DNA from: Ruminococcus sp. UBA1780
Lineage (GTDB): Bacteria; Bacillota; Clostridia; Oscillospirales; Ruminococcaceae
Reading direction: 5' to 3'
DNA length: 19,169 nt
Assembly: GCA_002315235.1 (NCBI GenBank)
Contig: DCGK01000117.1
Span: 2,501-21,669 of the forward strand
A program made the position numbers and the translations under genes. The notes under the pieces were generated by a model. It was not told the origin of the DNA and searched no databases. It saw only the letters and a list, made by a program, of their open reading frames with translations. Each line of letters begins with the position of its first letter. The first letter of the stretch is position 1. Positions 1-7,573 of this stretch are shown piece by piece.

Positions 1-395
1 AGGGTGTCACCGACATGTGCGGTTATTATTTTCCCGAAGCATCCGAGACTGAGCATAAGCGTCATTGTTGTTCCCGGAAGTCTTCCTGTTTTTTCAGCAT
101 ATCTGTTTATGCGTCCGGCAGCTCCGTGAAGAAACTCGTCAAGGCTGTGCCTTATCTGAAGGACAGTTCTGCCTTCGCCGAGCAGCAGGGGAAGTGCACG
201 CTCAAACCATCCTGACAGCTCGGTAATTATGTATGCACTGGCAGTTTCTCCGTCAGTGAGTCCGCCAAGACCGTCACAGACAGCAGCCAGAATGTATTCA
301 TTATCACCTGCAGATGCTGATTTTATGCAGAGGCTGTCCTGATTAACCCTTCGTATAGAGCCGGGATCAGTGCAGTATGCAGATATATAGTTCAT
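1..395 (-). CDS. PP2C-family serine/threonine protein phosphatase, N-terminal part (runs off left edge)
   Basis: The first 131 codons of a metal-dependent PP2C phosphatase are visible and the rest lies beyond base 1. Family motifs appear in the expected order: RRVNQDS at residues 15-21, AVCDGLGG at 38-45 (Asp41 and Gly42 match the metal-binding Asp-Gly), GTT at 118-120, and AHVGDT at 126-131, whose Asp130 also fits the family pattern. PP2C enzymes remove phosphate from Ser/Thr and usually oppose a Hanks-type kinase in the cytoplasm. The ATG at 395 follows a GGAG about 7 bases upstream. It starts 13 bases after the stop of the FHA gene, so the two are probably co-transcribed. Family assignment is firm. 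The substrate is unknown, and no kinase is visible in this window. Confidence 0.9.
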   Translation of the reverse strand, partial: MNYISAYCTDPGSIRRVNQDSLCIKSASAGDNEYILAAVCDGLGGLTDGETASAYIITELSGWFERALPLLLGEGRTVLQIRHSLDEFLHGAAGRINRYAEKTGRLPGTTMTLMLSLGCFGKIITAHVGDT

Positions 396-408
396 GTTTT
401 GTCTCCGT

Positions 409-1083
409 TTATTTTACTGTAAAAATATATTTTTTTGAATTAACTGAAAAATGACAGCCTGAAAATATTTCGGCGTCATTACTGTCGGAAATAATATCTC
501 CTTCAATTTCAAGTATCCCGTCTGTGTCAATCCTGTACAGAAATCTGTTTTCTGCTTTGATTTTCTCCAGAGTGAAATCTGTCCGGTGAAACGGAAAAGA
601 TGATATTTCCTTTTTCATGTTTTCAGCTTCGAGAAATGCTTCACATTCATCTGACTTCTGCGGCTCGTCTTCGGAAAGAAGCAGTGTTGAGGCTGTTTCA
701 TAGGCATCGCCGCGGCCGATTATGCAGGTCTGCGAAGAGCGGCTGTCAGTGTGAAATGTGAATTTTGAACGATAAATCCAGAAAGTACTTTCGTCACTGA
801 GCTCCGTTCTTGTTATACGTGTTTCCCTGGAAAACAGCCTGCAGTTTTCCTTTTCCGCAAAAGTTCCGTTGGTTGAGCCCTGGTCGGTGAGAAAATATTT
901 TCCGTGTTCCAGAGTTATGACAGCGTGAATTCCGGATACCTGCGGTATATCCGAAAGAGAAAGATCCGTTCCTTCCGAAATCTTTTTCCTTCCTATAACA
1001 AACGGAAATCTGTCTATGCTTATTACATTGTCTGTATCATCAGTAAGATAGACATTTTCTGTGTCTGAAGTATTGCATTTCAT
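409..1083 (-). CDS. FHA-domain protein
   Basis: A 224-residue soluble protein with a forkhead-associated domain at about residues 20-112. Conserved FHA positions are visible: Gly31-Arg32 (IGRK), Ser50 and His53 in VSGIHAV, and Asn72-Gly73 in QGSTNGTF. In known FHA domains these residues contact phosphothreonine. Residues 113-224 match no domain I recognise, and there is no signal peptide or membrane segment. The ATG has AGGAG seven bases upstream and a promoter at 1132-1160. It is followed 13 bases later by a PP2C phosphatase gene, so a role in Ser/Thr phospho-signalling is likely. The partner protein and pathway cannot be named. The FHA call is confident; the role is inference. Confidence 0.9.
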   Translation of the reverse strand: MKCNTSDTENVYLTDDTDNVISIDRFPFVIGRKKISEGTDLSLSDIPQVSGIHAVITLEHGKYFLTDQGSTNGTFAEKENCRLFSRETRITRTELSDESTFWIYRSKFTFHTDSRSSQTCIIGRGDAYETASTLLLSEDEPQKSDECEAFLEAENMKKEISSFPFHRTDFTLEKIKAENRFLYRIDTDGILEIEGDIISDSNDAEIFSGCHFSVNSKKYIFTVK

Positions 1084-1131
1084 AAAATAACTCCTGAATC
1101 AAGATAAAAGTTATAGTTTGTAGCCTTATAT

Positions 1132-1160
1132 ATTATAATGTCAGTAATACGGATTTTCAA
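1132..1160 (-). promoter_or_regulatory. Sigma-A promoter of the FHA/PP2C genes
   Basis: Read on the minus strand, TTGAAA (1160-1155) is followed after 17 bases by TATAAT (1137-1132). The expected start of transcription is about 45 bases before the FHA start codon. This gives the FHA/PP2C pair its own promoter downstream of the clpB terminator. Confidence 0.7.
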
Positions 1161-1254
1161 TAGCATAGTATACTGAACTGATAATTTCGTTGATGTTAAT
1201 GGAAATCTGTTGAAATAATTACAGAATAGTTGATATTCTGCCGGTGAAAATATT

Positions 1255-1296
1255 AAAAAAATACTTCACATAAGGTTTTACCCGTATGTGAAGTAT
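1255..1296 (-). terminator. Rho-independent terminator of clpB
   Basis: A perfect 12-bp inverted repeat (1261-1272 with 1285-1296, 12-base loop) starts six bases after the clpB stop codon. On the minus strand it is followed by six T residues (1260-1255). It separates clpB from the FHA/PP2C pair. Confidence 0.9.
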
Positions 1297-1301
1297 TATC
1301 A

Positions 1302-3950
1302 TTATTCGGAATCAGCAGCTTCGGCCTGTTCAGCATCAGCCGGTGAGCCTGCGGTACATGTGAACTCTTCCTTTTCTGAATCGTAGTCAACTGTAAGAAC
1401 TGTATCCGGTTCAAGGTCAGATGCAATAATCTTCTTTGCAACGAGAGTTTCAACTGTTCTCTGAATGTATCTCTTGAGCGGTCTTGCACCGAATGCAGGA
1501 TCAAAACCGTCCTCGATAATGAAGCTCTTTGCCTTGTCTGTGACAGCTACTGAGAGCTGCCTGTCAGCAAGTCTCTTCTGGAGTGATACGAGCATAAGAT
1601 CAACAATGCCCATAATCTGGTCTTTCATGAGAGGCTTGTAGAATACAATTTCATCAAGTCTGTTAAGGAATTCAGGTCTGAAGCTCTGCTTGAGAACCTT
1701 GTCAACCTTTTCTCTTGCTTCTTCTGAAATCTCACCGTCAACAATACCGTCAAGGATGAAGCCTGAGCCGAGGTTTGAAGTAAGAATGATAATTGTATTC
1801 TTGAAGTCAACAAGTCTGCCCTGAGAATCAGTAATACGTCCGTCATCAAGAACCTGAAGGAGAGTGTTGAATACATCAGGATGTGCCTTTTCAACTTCGT
1901 CGAAGAGAACTACTGAGTAAGGTCTTCTTCTTACTGCTTCAGTAAGCTGGCCGCCTTCCTCGTATCCCACATATCCCGGAGGAGCTCCGATGAGTCTGCT
2001 TACGGCATGCTTTTCCATGTATTCACTCATGTCGATACGAACGATGTTCTTTTCATCGTCAAAGAGACACTGTGCAAGAGCCTTTGCAAGTTCAGTCTTA
2101 CCAACGCCTGTAGGTCCGAGGAAGAGGAATGAACCGAGAGGCTGATTAGGATTCTGGATGCCTGCTCTTGAACGGAGAATTGCCTCTGATACTTTTCTGA
2201 TAGCTTCATCCTGACCGATAACTCTTTTGTGAAGAGTTTCTTCCATGTGAAGAAGCTTGTCACGTTCACTTTCAGTGAGCTTTGAAACAGGGATGCCTGT
2301 CCATCTGCCGATGATTTTTGTGATTTCATCTTCAGTAACCTTGTTTCTGAGGAGAGAATTTTCACCCTTTGTTTCTTCTGCAAGTGCTTCCTTTTCTTCA
2401 ATCTGTTTCTGAAGTGCAGGGAGTTTTGAGTATTTTAATTCGGCTGCCTTGTTAAGGTCATATTCACGCTCTGCCTTTTCAATTTCACCGTTAAGTGCTT
2501 CAAGTTCCTCGCGGAGCTTTGTAATATCTGAGATTGCATTCTTTTCATTTTCCCACTGGGCCTTCATTGAACTGAACTGTTCACGGAGTTCAGCAAGCTC
2601 CTTCTGAATGTCGCTGAGATGTTCAGCTGAGAGCTTGTCATCTTCCTTTTTAAGGGCAGTTTCTTCAATTTCAAGTGTCATGATGTGACGTGAGATTTCA
2701 TCAAGCTCTGTAGGCATTGAGTCAATTTCAGTCTTGATCATTGCACATGCTTCATCAACAAGGTCAATGGCCTTGTCAGGAAGGAATCTGTCAGTGATAT
2801 ATCTGTTTGAAAGAACAGCAGCCGAGATGATGGCCTGGTCCTGAATCTTTACACCGTGGAATACTTCGTATCTTTCCTTAAGGCCTCTGAGGATAGAGAT
2901 AGTGTCTTCAACAGTCGGTTCAGCAACATATACAGGCTGGAATCTTCTTTCGAGAGCCTTGTCCTTTTCGATGTACTTTCTGTATTCGTCAAGAGTTGTG
3001 GCACCGATACAGTCGATTTCGCCTCTCGCAAGCATTGGCTTGAGAAGGTTTCCGGCATCCATTGCGCCTTCGCCCTTTCCGGCACCGACTATCATGTGAA
3101 TTTCATCGATAAAGAGGATGATTTCGCCGTCTGAAGCCTTGATTTCCTTGAGAACGGCCTTGAAACGTTCCTCAAATTCGCCCTTGAACTTTGCACCTGC
3201 AACAAGTGCACCGAGGTCGAGAGAGAAGATATGCTTGTCTCTGAGTGATGAAGGAACATCACCGCGTACGATTCTGAGAGCAAGACCTTCTGCGATAGCT
3301 GTTTTACCTACACCAGGCTCACCGATAACAACCGGGTTGTTCTTGGTTTTTCTTGAGAGAATTCTGATAATGTTTCTGATTTCGCTGTCACGGCCGATAA
3401 CCGGGTCGAGCTTGTTGTTTCTTGCAAGATCCGTAAGGTCAGAACCGTATTTTTTGAGTACGTCATATGTTTCTTCAGGATTCTGGCTTGTTACCTTTGC
3501 ATTTCCTCTTACAGAAGCAAGGGCTGTCATAAATCCCTGGGAATCTATTTTGTACTGTGAGAAAATCTTTGACATTACTGAATCTGCTGACTGGATAAGA
3601 GCGAGAATAATGTGTTCAACTGAAACATATTCGTCTCCCATCTGCTTTGCCTGGTTTTCAGCTTCGATAAGAGCATTGTCAACGCTTCTTGCCAGATAAA
3701 CCGTGTCAGGCTTTCTGCCTGATCCTGTTACCTTTGGCAGACCTGATACAGCTGTTTCGGCAGTCGCAGTTACAGCTTCAGGACTGATATCCATCTTTCT
3801 GAGCAGCTGTGCTGTCAGACTTCCTTCCTGTTTAAGAAGTGCCAGAAAAAGATGTACCTGTTCAATGTTCATCTGCTGGTTTACAATAGCGATGTTCTGG
3901 GCTTCCTGAACTGCTTCGAGTGATTTTTGTGTAAATTTCTGTGCGTTCAT
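1302..3950 (-). CDS. clpB: ATP-dependent disaggregase chaperone ClpB
   Basis: An 882-residue Hsp100/ClpB protein, a cytoplasmic hexamer that pulls polypeptides out of aggregates together with DnaK. The full architecture is present: N-terminal Clp_N repeats (about 1-150), first AAA+ domain with Walker A GEPGVGKT at 210-217 and Walker B ending IDE at 281-283, a long coiled-coil middle domain (about 405-530) that separates ClpB from ClpA and ClpX, and a second AAA+ domain with GPTGVGKT at 612-619 and VLFDE at 681-685. FRPEFLNR is at 757-764. The protein is slightly longer than the usual 855-870 residues because of an acidic Ala/Glu-rich tail after residue 860. AGGAG lies 10 bases before the ATG. 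The gene is monocistronic, with its own promoter and terminator. I see no CIRCE or CtsR operator. Confidence 0.98.
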   Translation of the reverse strand: MNAQKFTQKSLEAVQEAQNIAIVNQQMNIEQVHLFLALLKQEGSLTAQLLRKMDISPEAVTATAETAVSGLPKVTGSGRKPDTVYLARSVDNALIEAENQAKQMGDEYVSVEHIILALIQSADSVMSKIFSQYKIDSQGFMTALASVRGNAKVTSQNPEETYDVLKKYGSDLTDLARNNKLDPVIGRDSEIRNIIRILSRKTKNNPVVIGEPGVGKTAIAEGLALRIVRGDVPSSLRDKHIFSLDLGALVAGAKFKGEFEERFKAVLKEIKASDGEIILFIDEIHMIVGAGKGEGAMDAGNLLKPMLARGEIDCIGATTLDEYRKYIEKDKALERRFQPVYVAEPTVEDTISILRGLKERYEVFHGVKIQDQAIISAAVLSNRYITDRFLPDKAIDLVDEACAMIKTEIDSMPTELDEISRHIMTLEIEETALKKEDDKLSAEHLSDIQKELAELREQFSSMKAQWENEKNAISDITKLREELEALNGEIEKAEREYDLNKAAELKYSKLPALQKQIEEKEALAEETKGENSLLRNKVTEDEITKIIGRWTGIPVSKLTESERDKLLHMEETLHKRVIGQDEAIRKVSEAILRSRAGIQNPNQPLGSFLFLGPTGVGKTELAKALAQCLFDDEKNIVRIDMSEYMEKHAVSRLIGAPPGYVGYEEGGQLTEAVRRRPYSVVLFDEVEKAHPDVFNTLLQVLDDGRITDSQGRLVDFKNTIIILTSNLGSGFILDGIVDGEISEEAREKVDKVLKQSFRPEFLNRLDEIVFYKPLMKDQIMGIVDLMLVSLQKRLADRQLSVAVTDKAKSFIIEDGFDPAFGARPLKRYIQRTVETLVAKKIIASDLEPDTVLTVDYDSEKEEFTCTAGSPADAEQAEAADSE

Positions 3951-3981
3951 TCTCCATATTCTCCTTTTTTATTTTTCTATT

Positions 3982-4009
3982 ATTATAACACCTCAATTTT
4001 AAATGTCAA
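3982..4009 (-). promoter_or_regulatory. Consensus sigma-A promoter of clpB
   Basis: On the minus strand, TTGACA (4009-4004) and TATAAT (3987-3982) are both perfect hexamers separated by 16 bases. Transcription would start about 25 bases before the clpB ATG. No CIRCE inverted repeat or CtsR heptamer direct repeat overlaps it. Confidence 0.85.
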
Positions 4010-4055
4010 TACCCTGAATGATATTGTTACAGAACTGTATAAAAGCTGTAAAGGG

Positions 4056-4084
4056 TTGACAATTGATGTGATGTTTTGTATAAT
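4056..4084 (+). promoter_or_regulatory. Consensus sigma-A promoter of the DUF5684 gene
   Basis: TTGACA (4056-4061), a 17-base spacer and TATAAT (4079-4084) match the consensus at every position. It diverges from the clpB promoter, with the two -35 boxes only 46 bases apart. The resulting leader to the ATG at 4195 is about 100 bases and can form two small hairpins (4094-4111 and 4141-4161). Confidence 0.85.
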
Positions 4085-4194
4085 ACTTATAATACAGAAA
4101 AACATTTCTGTGTCAGGAAAGTACTGATTATGGTTTTCGTCAGGATGAATACGAATTCCTGTCAGTGGTTCATAAAAAAGGAGGAGATTATAAG

Positions 4195-4677
4195 ATGGAG
4201 ACCGCTTTTCTTGCAGGTTTTATGGTTGTTTATTTTGCTGTACTGATGTTTTCCGTTGCAGTTGGTGTTGTATACCTTGTTGCACTCTGGAAACTGTTCG
4301 AAAAGGCAGGGGAGCCGGGATGGAAAGCACTGATTCCGTACTACAACTTTTTTGAAATGACGAGGCTTGCGACCGGAAAGTATACGCTTGCAATTGTATA
4401 CTTACTGCTTTGCGTTCCTTATATGATTTTTTATTTTATCGGTGTGATTACCGATGAAATCATGATTGCCCTTTTCGGCTTCCTGTTTATTATCCCGGTG
4501 GTTGTACTGTGGGGATATATCGGATATCAGTTCGGAAAGGCATACGGAAAATCATCAGGTGTATGCGTAGCAATGATTTTCTTCAGGCAGATTGTGTGCA
4601 TAGTAATTGGCTTTGACAAAGACACACAGTATATCGGACCTAAGGGAGTTCCTGACGAGGAAAAATATTATTATTAA
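4195..4677 (+). CDS. DUF5684-family small integral membrane protein
   Basis: A 160-residue, strongly hydrophobic protein and the only plus-strand gene in the window. The start is placed at ATG 4195 because AGGAGG sits just before it; a possible GTG at 4165 has no comparable site and lies upstream of that Shine-Dalgarno. About four membrane segments can be seen: residues 5-30, 64-84, 88-108 and 122-136. After the first comes the family hallmark LFEKAGEPGWKALIPYYNFF, a pattern known from DUF5684 proteins (AGxPGW then IPxYN). The family has no established biochemical function, though some relatives are fused or adjacent to signal peptidase-like proteins. It has its own perfect promoter and a shared downstream terminator, so it is a single-gene transcript. 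Family call is likely; function unknown. Confidence 0.85.
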   Translation: METAFLAGFMVVYFAVLMFSVAVGVVYLVALWKLFEKAGEPGWKALIPYYNFFEMTRLATGKYTLAIVYLLLCVPYMIFYFIGVITDEIMIALFGFLFIIPVVVLWGYIGYQFGKAYGKSSGVCVAMIFFRQIVCIVIGFDKDTQYIGPKGVPDEEKYYY

Positions 4678-4680
4678 CAA

Positions 4681-4725
4681 AACGCCTTCAGCACATCACT
4701 TTATCATGTGCTGAAGGCGTTTTTT
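4681..4725. terminator. Bidirectional terminator between DUF5684 and LCP genes
   Basis: A perfect 16-bp stem (4681-4696 with 4706-4721, nine-base loop) carries a T run on the plus strand (4720-4725) and an A-rich flank that reads as T residues on the minus strand. It lies directly between two convergent stop codons, at 4677 and 4724, and can serve both genes. Confidence 0.9.
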
Positions 4726-6175
4726 ACTGTTCGTCTGTATTCTGAGATTCCGTTCCTGTCAGGTACAGGTTCTGTCTGAGATAATCTGTATTTGCGTAGA
4801 AGTCAACTGTGATTATTGACATTCCGTCCCATGTTTCATCAAATGACCATGTACCCTCTGCAGGGACACGAAGCTGTTCCGGTTTATATGAGGCCATTAC
4901 CACAGGAAGTCTGAGACTGAGCAGATATATTTCCATAATGCTCATGTCCGTTCCTATGTATTTTACTGCTTCATTCATGCCCGAGCTGAAACGTACCGGA
5001 TTGATTTTTCGGGCCTGCTTCATCATCTGTGTGATTACGGTGCGCTGTCTCTGGGTTCTTTCAAAGTCAGCGTCGCCGACATATCTTATACGGCTGTATG
5101 AAAGTGCCTGTCTGCCGTCAAGCATATATGTTCCGTCCTCCACAGGGAGAAAATCACTGTATGGATCATCGTCACCCATGATTTCATTGACTTCGTTGTA
5201 GAGAATTTCATTAACTGCATTTGCCTCATCGGCTGAAAGGGTTATTTCAACACCGCCGACAGCATCAATCATGTGGGCAACAGCAATGAAGTTTACAGTT
5301 ACGCATCCGTCAATACGTATCTTGAAATTATCTTCAATAGTGTCCTTCAGAAGCTCGGCACCGCCGAATGAATATGCGGCGTTAAGCTTGTCGTAGTCAT
5401 ATCCGTCTATCTCGGTGTAGATGTCACGCATAAATGATGTCATCTGAAGCTTATGCTTCTTTTTGTTTACTGAAATAAGAATCATTGAATCGGAAAGTCC
5501 TCTTGTTCCGATGTCTCTTGTATCTTCACCTATAACAAGTATGTTCTTTACTTCGGATGAGTAAAGCATTGTATCAGGGTCATTAATGTAGTTTCCGGTT
5601 GTTTCAATGGCATTAAGCTTTGATGCCAGACTCAGAACAACACCTGAATATATCAGGAAAACTGCCGCAATAATTCCGGCTGTAATTTTGAGAAAGGTTC
5701 CGGCACTGAATTCTTTTTTTCTTCTTCGTTTTTTTCTGACCTGAACATTTGAATATACAGCACCTTCTCCGGAAGAGACCGGGGCTGTTTCACGGGAAGG
5801 TGAAGCCGGAACAGGAGAAGCCTGACGGGAAACTGATGCCGGACGTGCAGCAGGCGAGGAGGCAGGTCTTCCCGCTGTTCTCTGTCCGCTGTGCGGTGTC
5901 TGGCTGCGTGATGAGGCGCCTGCAGTGACTCTTCTTTTTTTATGTGTTACTGAGGCTGCTGTGTTCTGAGTGTTCGCAGCAGAATTCTGCTGACCGGCAT
6001 TACGGTTGGCTGCACTCTGGGCAGCACGTCTTTTGGCTTCCTGCCTGCGTGCTGCATCTGTTTCATCGGTTCTGTAAACACGTGTGTGTTCATCTGCTTT
6101 TACTGTATTTTTCTGAGGCTGCAAAGCTTTCAGCTTCAGTGTATCCTGATTATCATTGGAGTCTTTGTACGACAC
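4724..6175 (-). CDS. LCP-family (LytR-CpsA-Psr) cell-wall polymer ligase
   Basis: A membrane-anchored LCP protein of 483 residues when started at GTG 6175. LCP enzymes transfer undecaprenyl-linked polymers such as teichoic acid or capsule onto peptidoglycan outside the cell. Residues 1-150 are a basic, Ala/Ser/Gln/Pro-rich cytoplasmic region of low complexity. An RKKRRRKK stretch is followed by one membrane helix at about 161-186, then the LCP domain. Visible LCP motifs are NILVIGEDTRD at 211-221, RGLSDSMILISVN from about 225, SFMRDIY at 247-253, YSRIR at 360-364 and FERTQRQR at 371-378, which supplies the conserved arginines. An ATG at 6205 would add ten residues but has no Shine-Dalgarno, while AAAGGAG sits eight bases before the GTG. 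The polymer it attaches is unknown. Confidence 0.92.
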   Translation of the reverse strand: MSYKDSNDNQDTLKLKALQPQKNTVKADEHTRVYRTDETDAARRQEAKRRAAQSAANRNAGQQNSAANTQNTAASVTHKKRRVTAGASSRSQTPHSGQRTAGRPASSPAARPASVSRQASPVPASPSRETAPVSSGEGAVYSNVQVRKKRRRKKEFSAGTFLKITAGIIAAVFLIYSGVVLSLASKLNAIETTGNYINDPDTMLYSSEVKNILVIGEDTRDIGTRGLSDSMILISVNKKKHKLQMTSFMRDIYTEIDGYDYDKLNAAYSFGGAELLKDTIEDNFKIRIDGCVTVNFIAVAHMIDAVGGVEITLSADEANAVNEILYNEVNEIMGDDDPYSDFLPVEDGTYMLDGRQALSYSRIRYVGDADFERTQRQRTVITQMMKQARKINPVRFSSGMNEAVKYIGTDMSIMEIYLLSLRLPVVMASYKPEQLRVPAEGTWSFDETWDGMSIITVDFYANTDYLRQNLYLTGTESQNTDEQ

Positions 6176-6183
6176 AGGGATTT

Positions 6184-6190
6184 CTCCTTT
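6184..6190 (-). promoter_or_regulatory. Ribosome binding site that fixes the LCP start
   Basis: AAAGGAG on the minus strand lies eight bases before GTG 6175. It would fall inside the coding region if ATG 6205 were used, and that ATG has no Shine-Dalgarno of its own. Confidence 0.75.
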
Positions 6191-6268
6191 CGTTCGTCCG
6201 CTCATATTCTGAATCAGGCAGTGCTGAGTAACAGCGAGCGGTCATATTTTGTACTTATCGTATATTAT

Positions 6269-6297
6269 ATTATACAATTTTAAAAAAAGTTTATCAA
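6269..6297 (-). promoter_or_regulatory. Sigma-A promoter of the LCP gene
   Basis: On the minus strand, TTGATA (6297-6292) and TATAAT (6274-6269) are spaced by 17 bases. This predicts a leader of about 85 bases before the GTG start. Confidence 0.7.
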
Positions 6298-6312
6298 TAC
6301 CAAAATACAAAC

Positions 6313-6354
6313 AAAAAACTGCATCTGTACAGAAAAAAACTGTACAAATGCAGT
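6313..6354 (-). terminator. Terminator of the DHH phosphoesterase gene
   Basis: A 15-bp stem containing one G-U pair (6318-6332 with 6340-6354, seven-base loop) is followed on the minus strand by a T run (6318-6313). It starts 20 bases after the stop codon at 6374. Confidence 0.85.
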
Positions 6355-6373
6355 AAGTTTTAGTTGTTTAACA

Positions 6374-7303
6374 TCAGTCCTTGTAATAGTCGCTGTAGTT
6401 TACAATCTCATCAAGAAGAGCCGGAACCTTTTCAGCCATTTCCTCGTCAGGGAACTGACATGTTCCTACAACGTGGTGTCCGCCGCCGCCGTACTTAAGC
6501 ATAAGTCGTCCGACATTGACGTTTGAGGTTCTGTTGAGGATACTGTGGCCTACGGCACATGAGCAGCCGAGACCGCCTCTGCCGTTTACAATCCATACAG
6601 ATATGTTCTGCTCAGGATAGAGGCTGTAAATCATAAATCTGTTTCCGGTGTATATAGTTTCAACGCCGCGGAGGTCAGTGATGATAACATCCTTTCTGAT
6701 TTCTGTGTGTTCGTGTACCATCTTTTTGAACTGTTCAGTCTGTTCATTGTAAACTTCTATTCGTTCGATAATATCAGGCATTGACAGAATTTCGGCAGTT
6801 GTCATTGTTCTGCAGCAGTGGAGAAGCTTTTCCATAAGCTGATAGTTACTGATTGTGAAGTTTCTGAAGCGTCCGAGTCCTGTACGCGGGTCCATAAGGT
6901 ATCCTACAAGAATCCATCCGGAAGGATTGAGGACTTCGTCAACTGAAAGGTGGCCTGAGTCAACCTTGTCAACAGCTTCCATCATATCGTCGAACTGCGG
7001 GAACTTTTCCCTGCCGCCATAGTATTCATATATAATGCGTGCACATGAAGGTGTTATACGGCTTTCGCCCTTATACTTTCCTTCGAGCTGATTCCTTTCA
7101 AGCTCACTTGAATGATGGTCGAACCAGAGTCCGCAGCCTTCAACAAAAGGAACATTTGCAAGAACGTCATCTTCCGTTACTTCGAAGAGTCCGTCCTGAA
7201 GATCCTTAGGATGAACAAACTTCCATGAATCAACTATGCCGACTTCAAGAAGAAGTGCACCGCATACAAGTCCGTCAAAGTCTGATCTTGTTACTAATCT
7301 CAT
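6374..7303 (-). CDS. DHH/DHHA1-family phosphoesterase
   Basis: A 309-residue soluble enzyme of the DHH superfamily, which hydrolyses phosphodiesters or phosphoanhydrides (nanoRNA, pAp, cyclic dinucleotides or polyphosphate) using two metal ions. SDFDG at residues 7-11 and DHH at 62-64 are metal-binding motifs of the catalytic domain. GGGGHH at 272-277 marks the C-terminal DHHA1 substrate domain. The start at 7303 is preferred over the ATG at 7324: MRLVTRSDFDG is the usual N-terminus in this family, and a G5 run that can pair with anti-Shine-Dalgarno lies nine bases upstream. The gene is monocistronic, with its own promoter and terminator. The exact substrate cannot be read from sequence; homologues are often labelled exopolyphosphatase on weak grounds. 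There are no membrane segments. Confidence 0.9.
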   Translation of the reverse strand: MRLVTRSDFDGLVCGALLLEVGIVDSWKFVHPKDLQDGLFEVTEDDVLANVPFVEGCGLWFDHHSSELERNQLEGKYKGESRITPSCARIIYEYYGGREKFPQFDDMMEAVDKVDSGHLSVDEVLNPSGWILVGYLMDPRTGLGRFRNFTISNYQLMEKLLHCCRTMTTAEILSMPDIIERIEVYNEQTEQFKKMVHEHTEIRKDVIITDLRGVETIYTGNRFMIYSLYPEQNISVWIVNGRGGLGCSCAVGHSILNRTSNVNVGRLMLKYGGGGHHVVGTCQFPDEEMAEKVPALLDEIVNYSDYYKD

Positions 7304-7390
7304 AATAAATAACCCCCAAATCATTTATTTCCGCTGAAAACAATACTGTTTTTGTATTGTACAGTGAATATCAGTGCGATTATGCATGAT

Positions 7391-7412
7391 GTTTGCTGTA
7401 ATTACAGTAAAC
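7391..7412. repeat. 22-base near-perfect palindrome in the DHH gene leader
   Basis: The core CTGTAATTACAG is a perfect palindrome. Four flanking bases on each side (GTTT and AAAC) extend the symmetry, with a single mismatched pair. On the minus strand it lies about 30-50 bases downstream of the predicted transcription start. There is no following T run, so it is not a simple terminator. It could be an operator for a dimeric repressor. Confidence 0.5.
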
Positions 7413-7448
7413 GGAATAAAAAACTGCGTTCACAATAACCATATGTTG

Positions 7449-7477
7449 ATTATACACTATTTGATATAAAAACACAA
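7449..7477 (-). promoter_or_regulatory. Probable promoter of the DHH phosphoesterase gene
   Basis: On the minus strand, a perfect TATAAT (7454-7449) is preceded after 17 bases by a weak -35 box, TTGTGT (7477-7472). This gives a leader of about 140 bases that contains the palindrome at 7391-7412 and a small CAATAC/GTATTG hairpin. The weak -35 box would fit an activated or regulated promoter. Confidence 0.45.
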
Positions 7478-7532
7478 TAGATTTTGATACGATTTATCTA
7501 TTTTAATCAAGTTTTAACTCTCTGTATTGTAT

Positions 7533-7562
7533 AAAAATCCCCCATGTTGTGAAACATGGGGG
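7533..7562 (-). terminator. Terminator of aspS
   Basis: A perfect 10-bp stem, CCCCCATGTT with AACATGGGGG (7539-7548 and 7553-7562, four-base loop), is followed on the minus strand by ATTTTTAT. It starts 11 bases after the aspS stop codon. Confidence 0.92.
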
Positions 7563-7573
7563 ACAGAAGTTTA

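Noticed and set aside
3118..3699. 193-codon plus-strand open frame opposite clpB
   Set aside because: It is antisense to a highly conserved ClpB region, resembles no protein family, and lacks a ribosome binding site; it follows from clpB codon bias.
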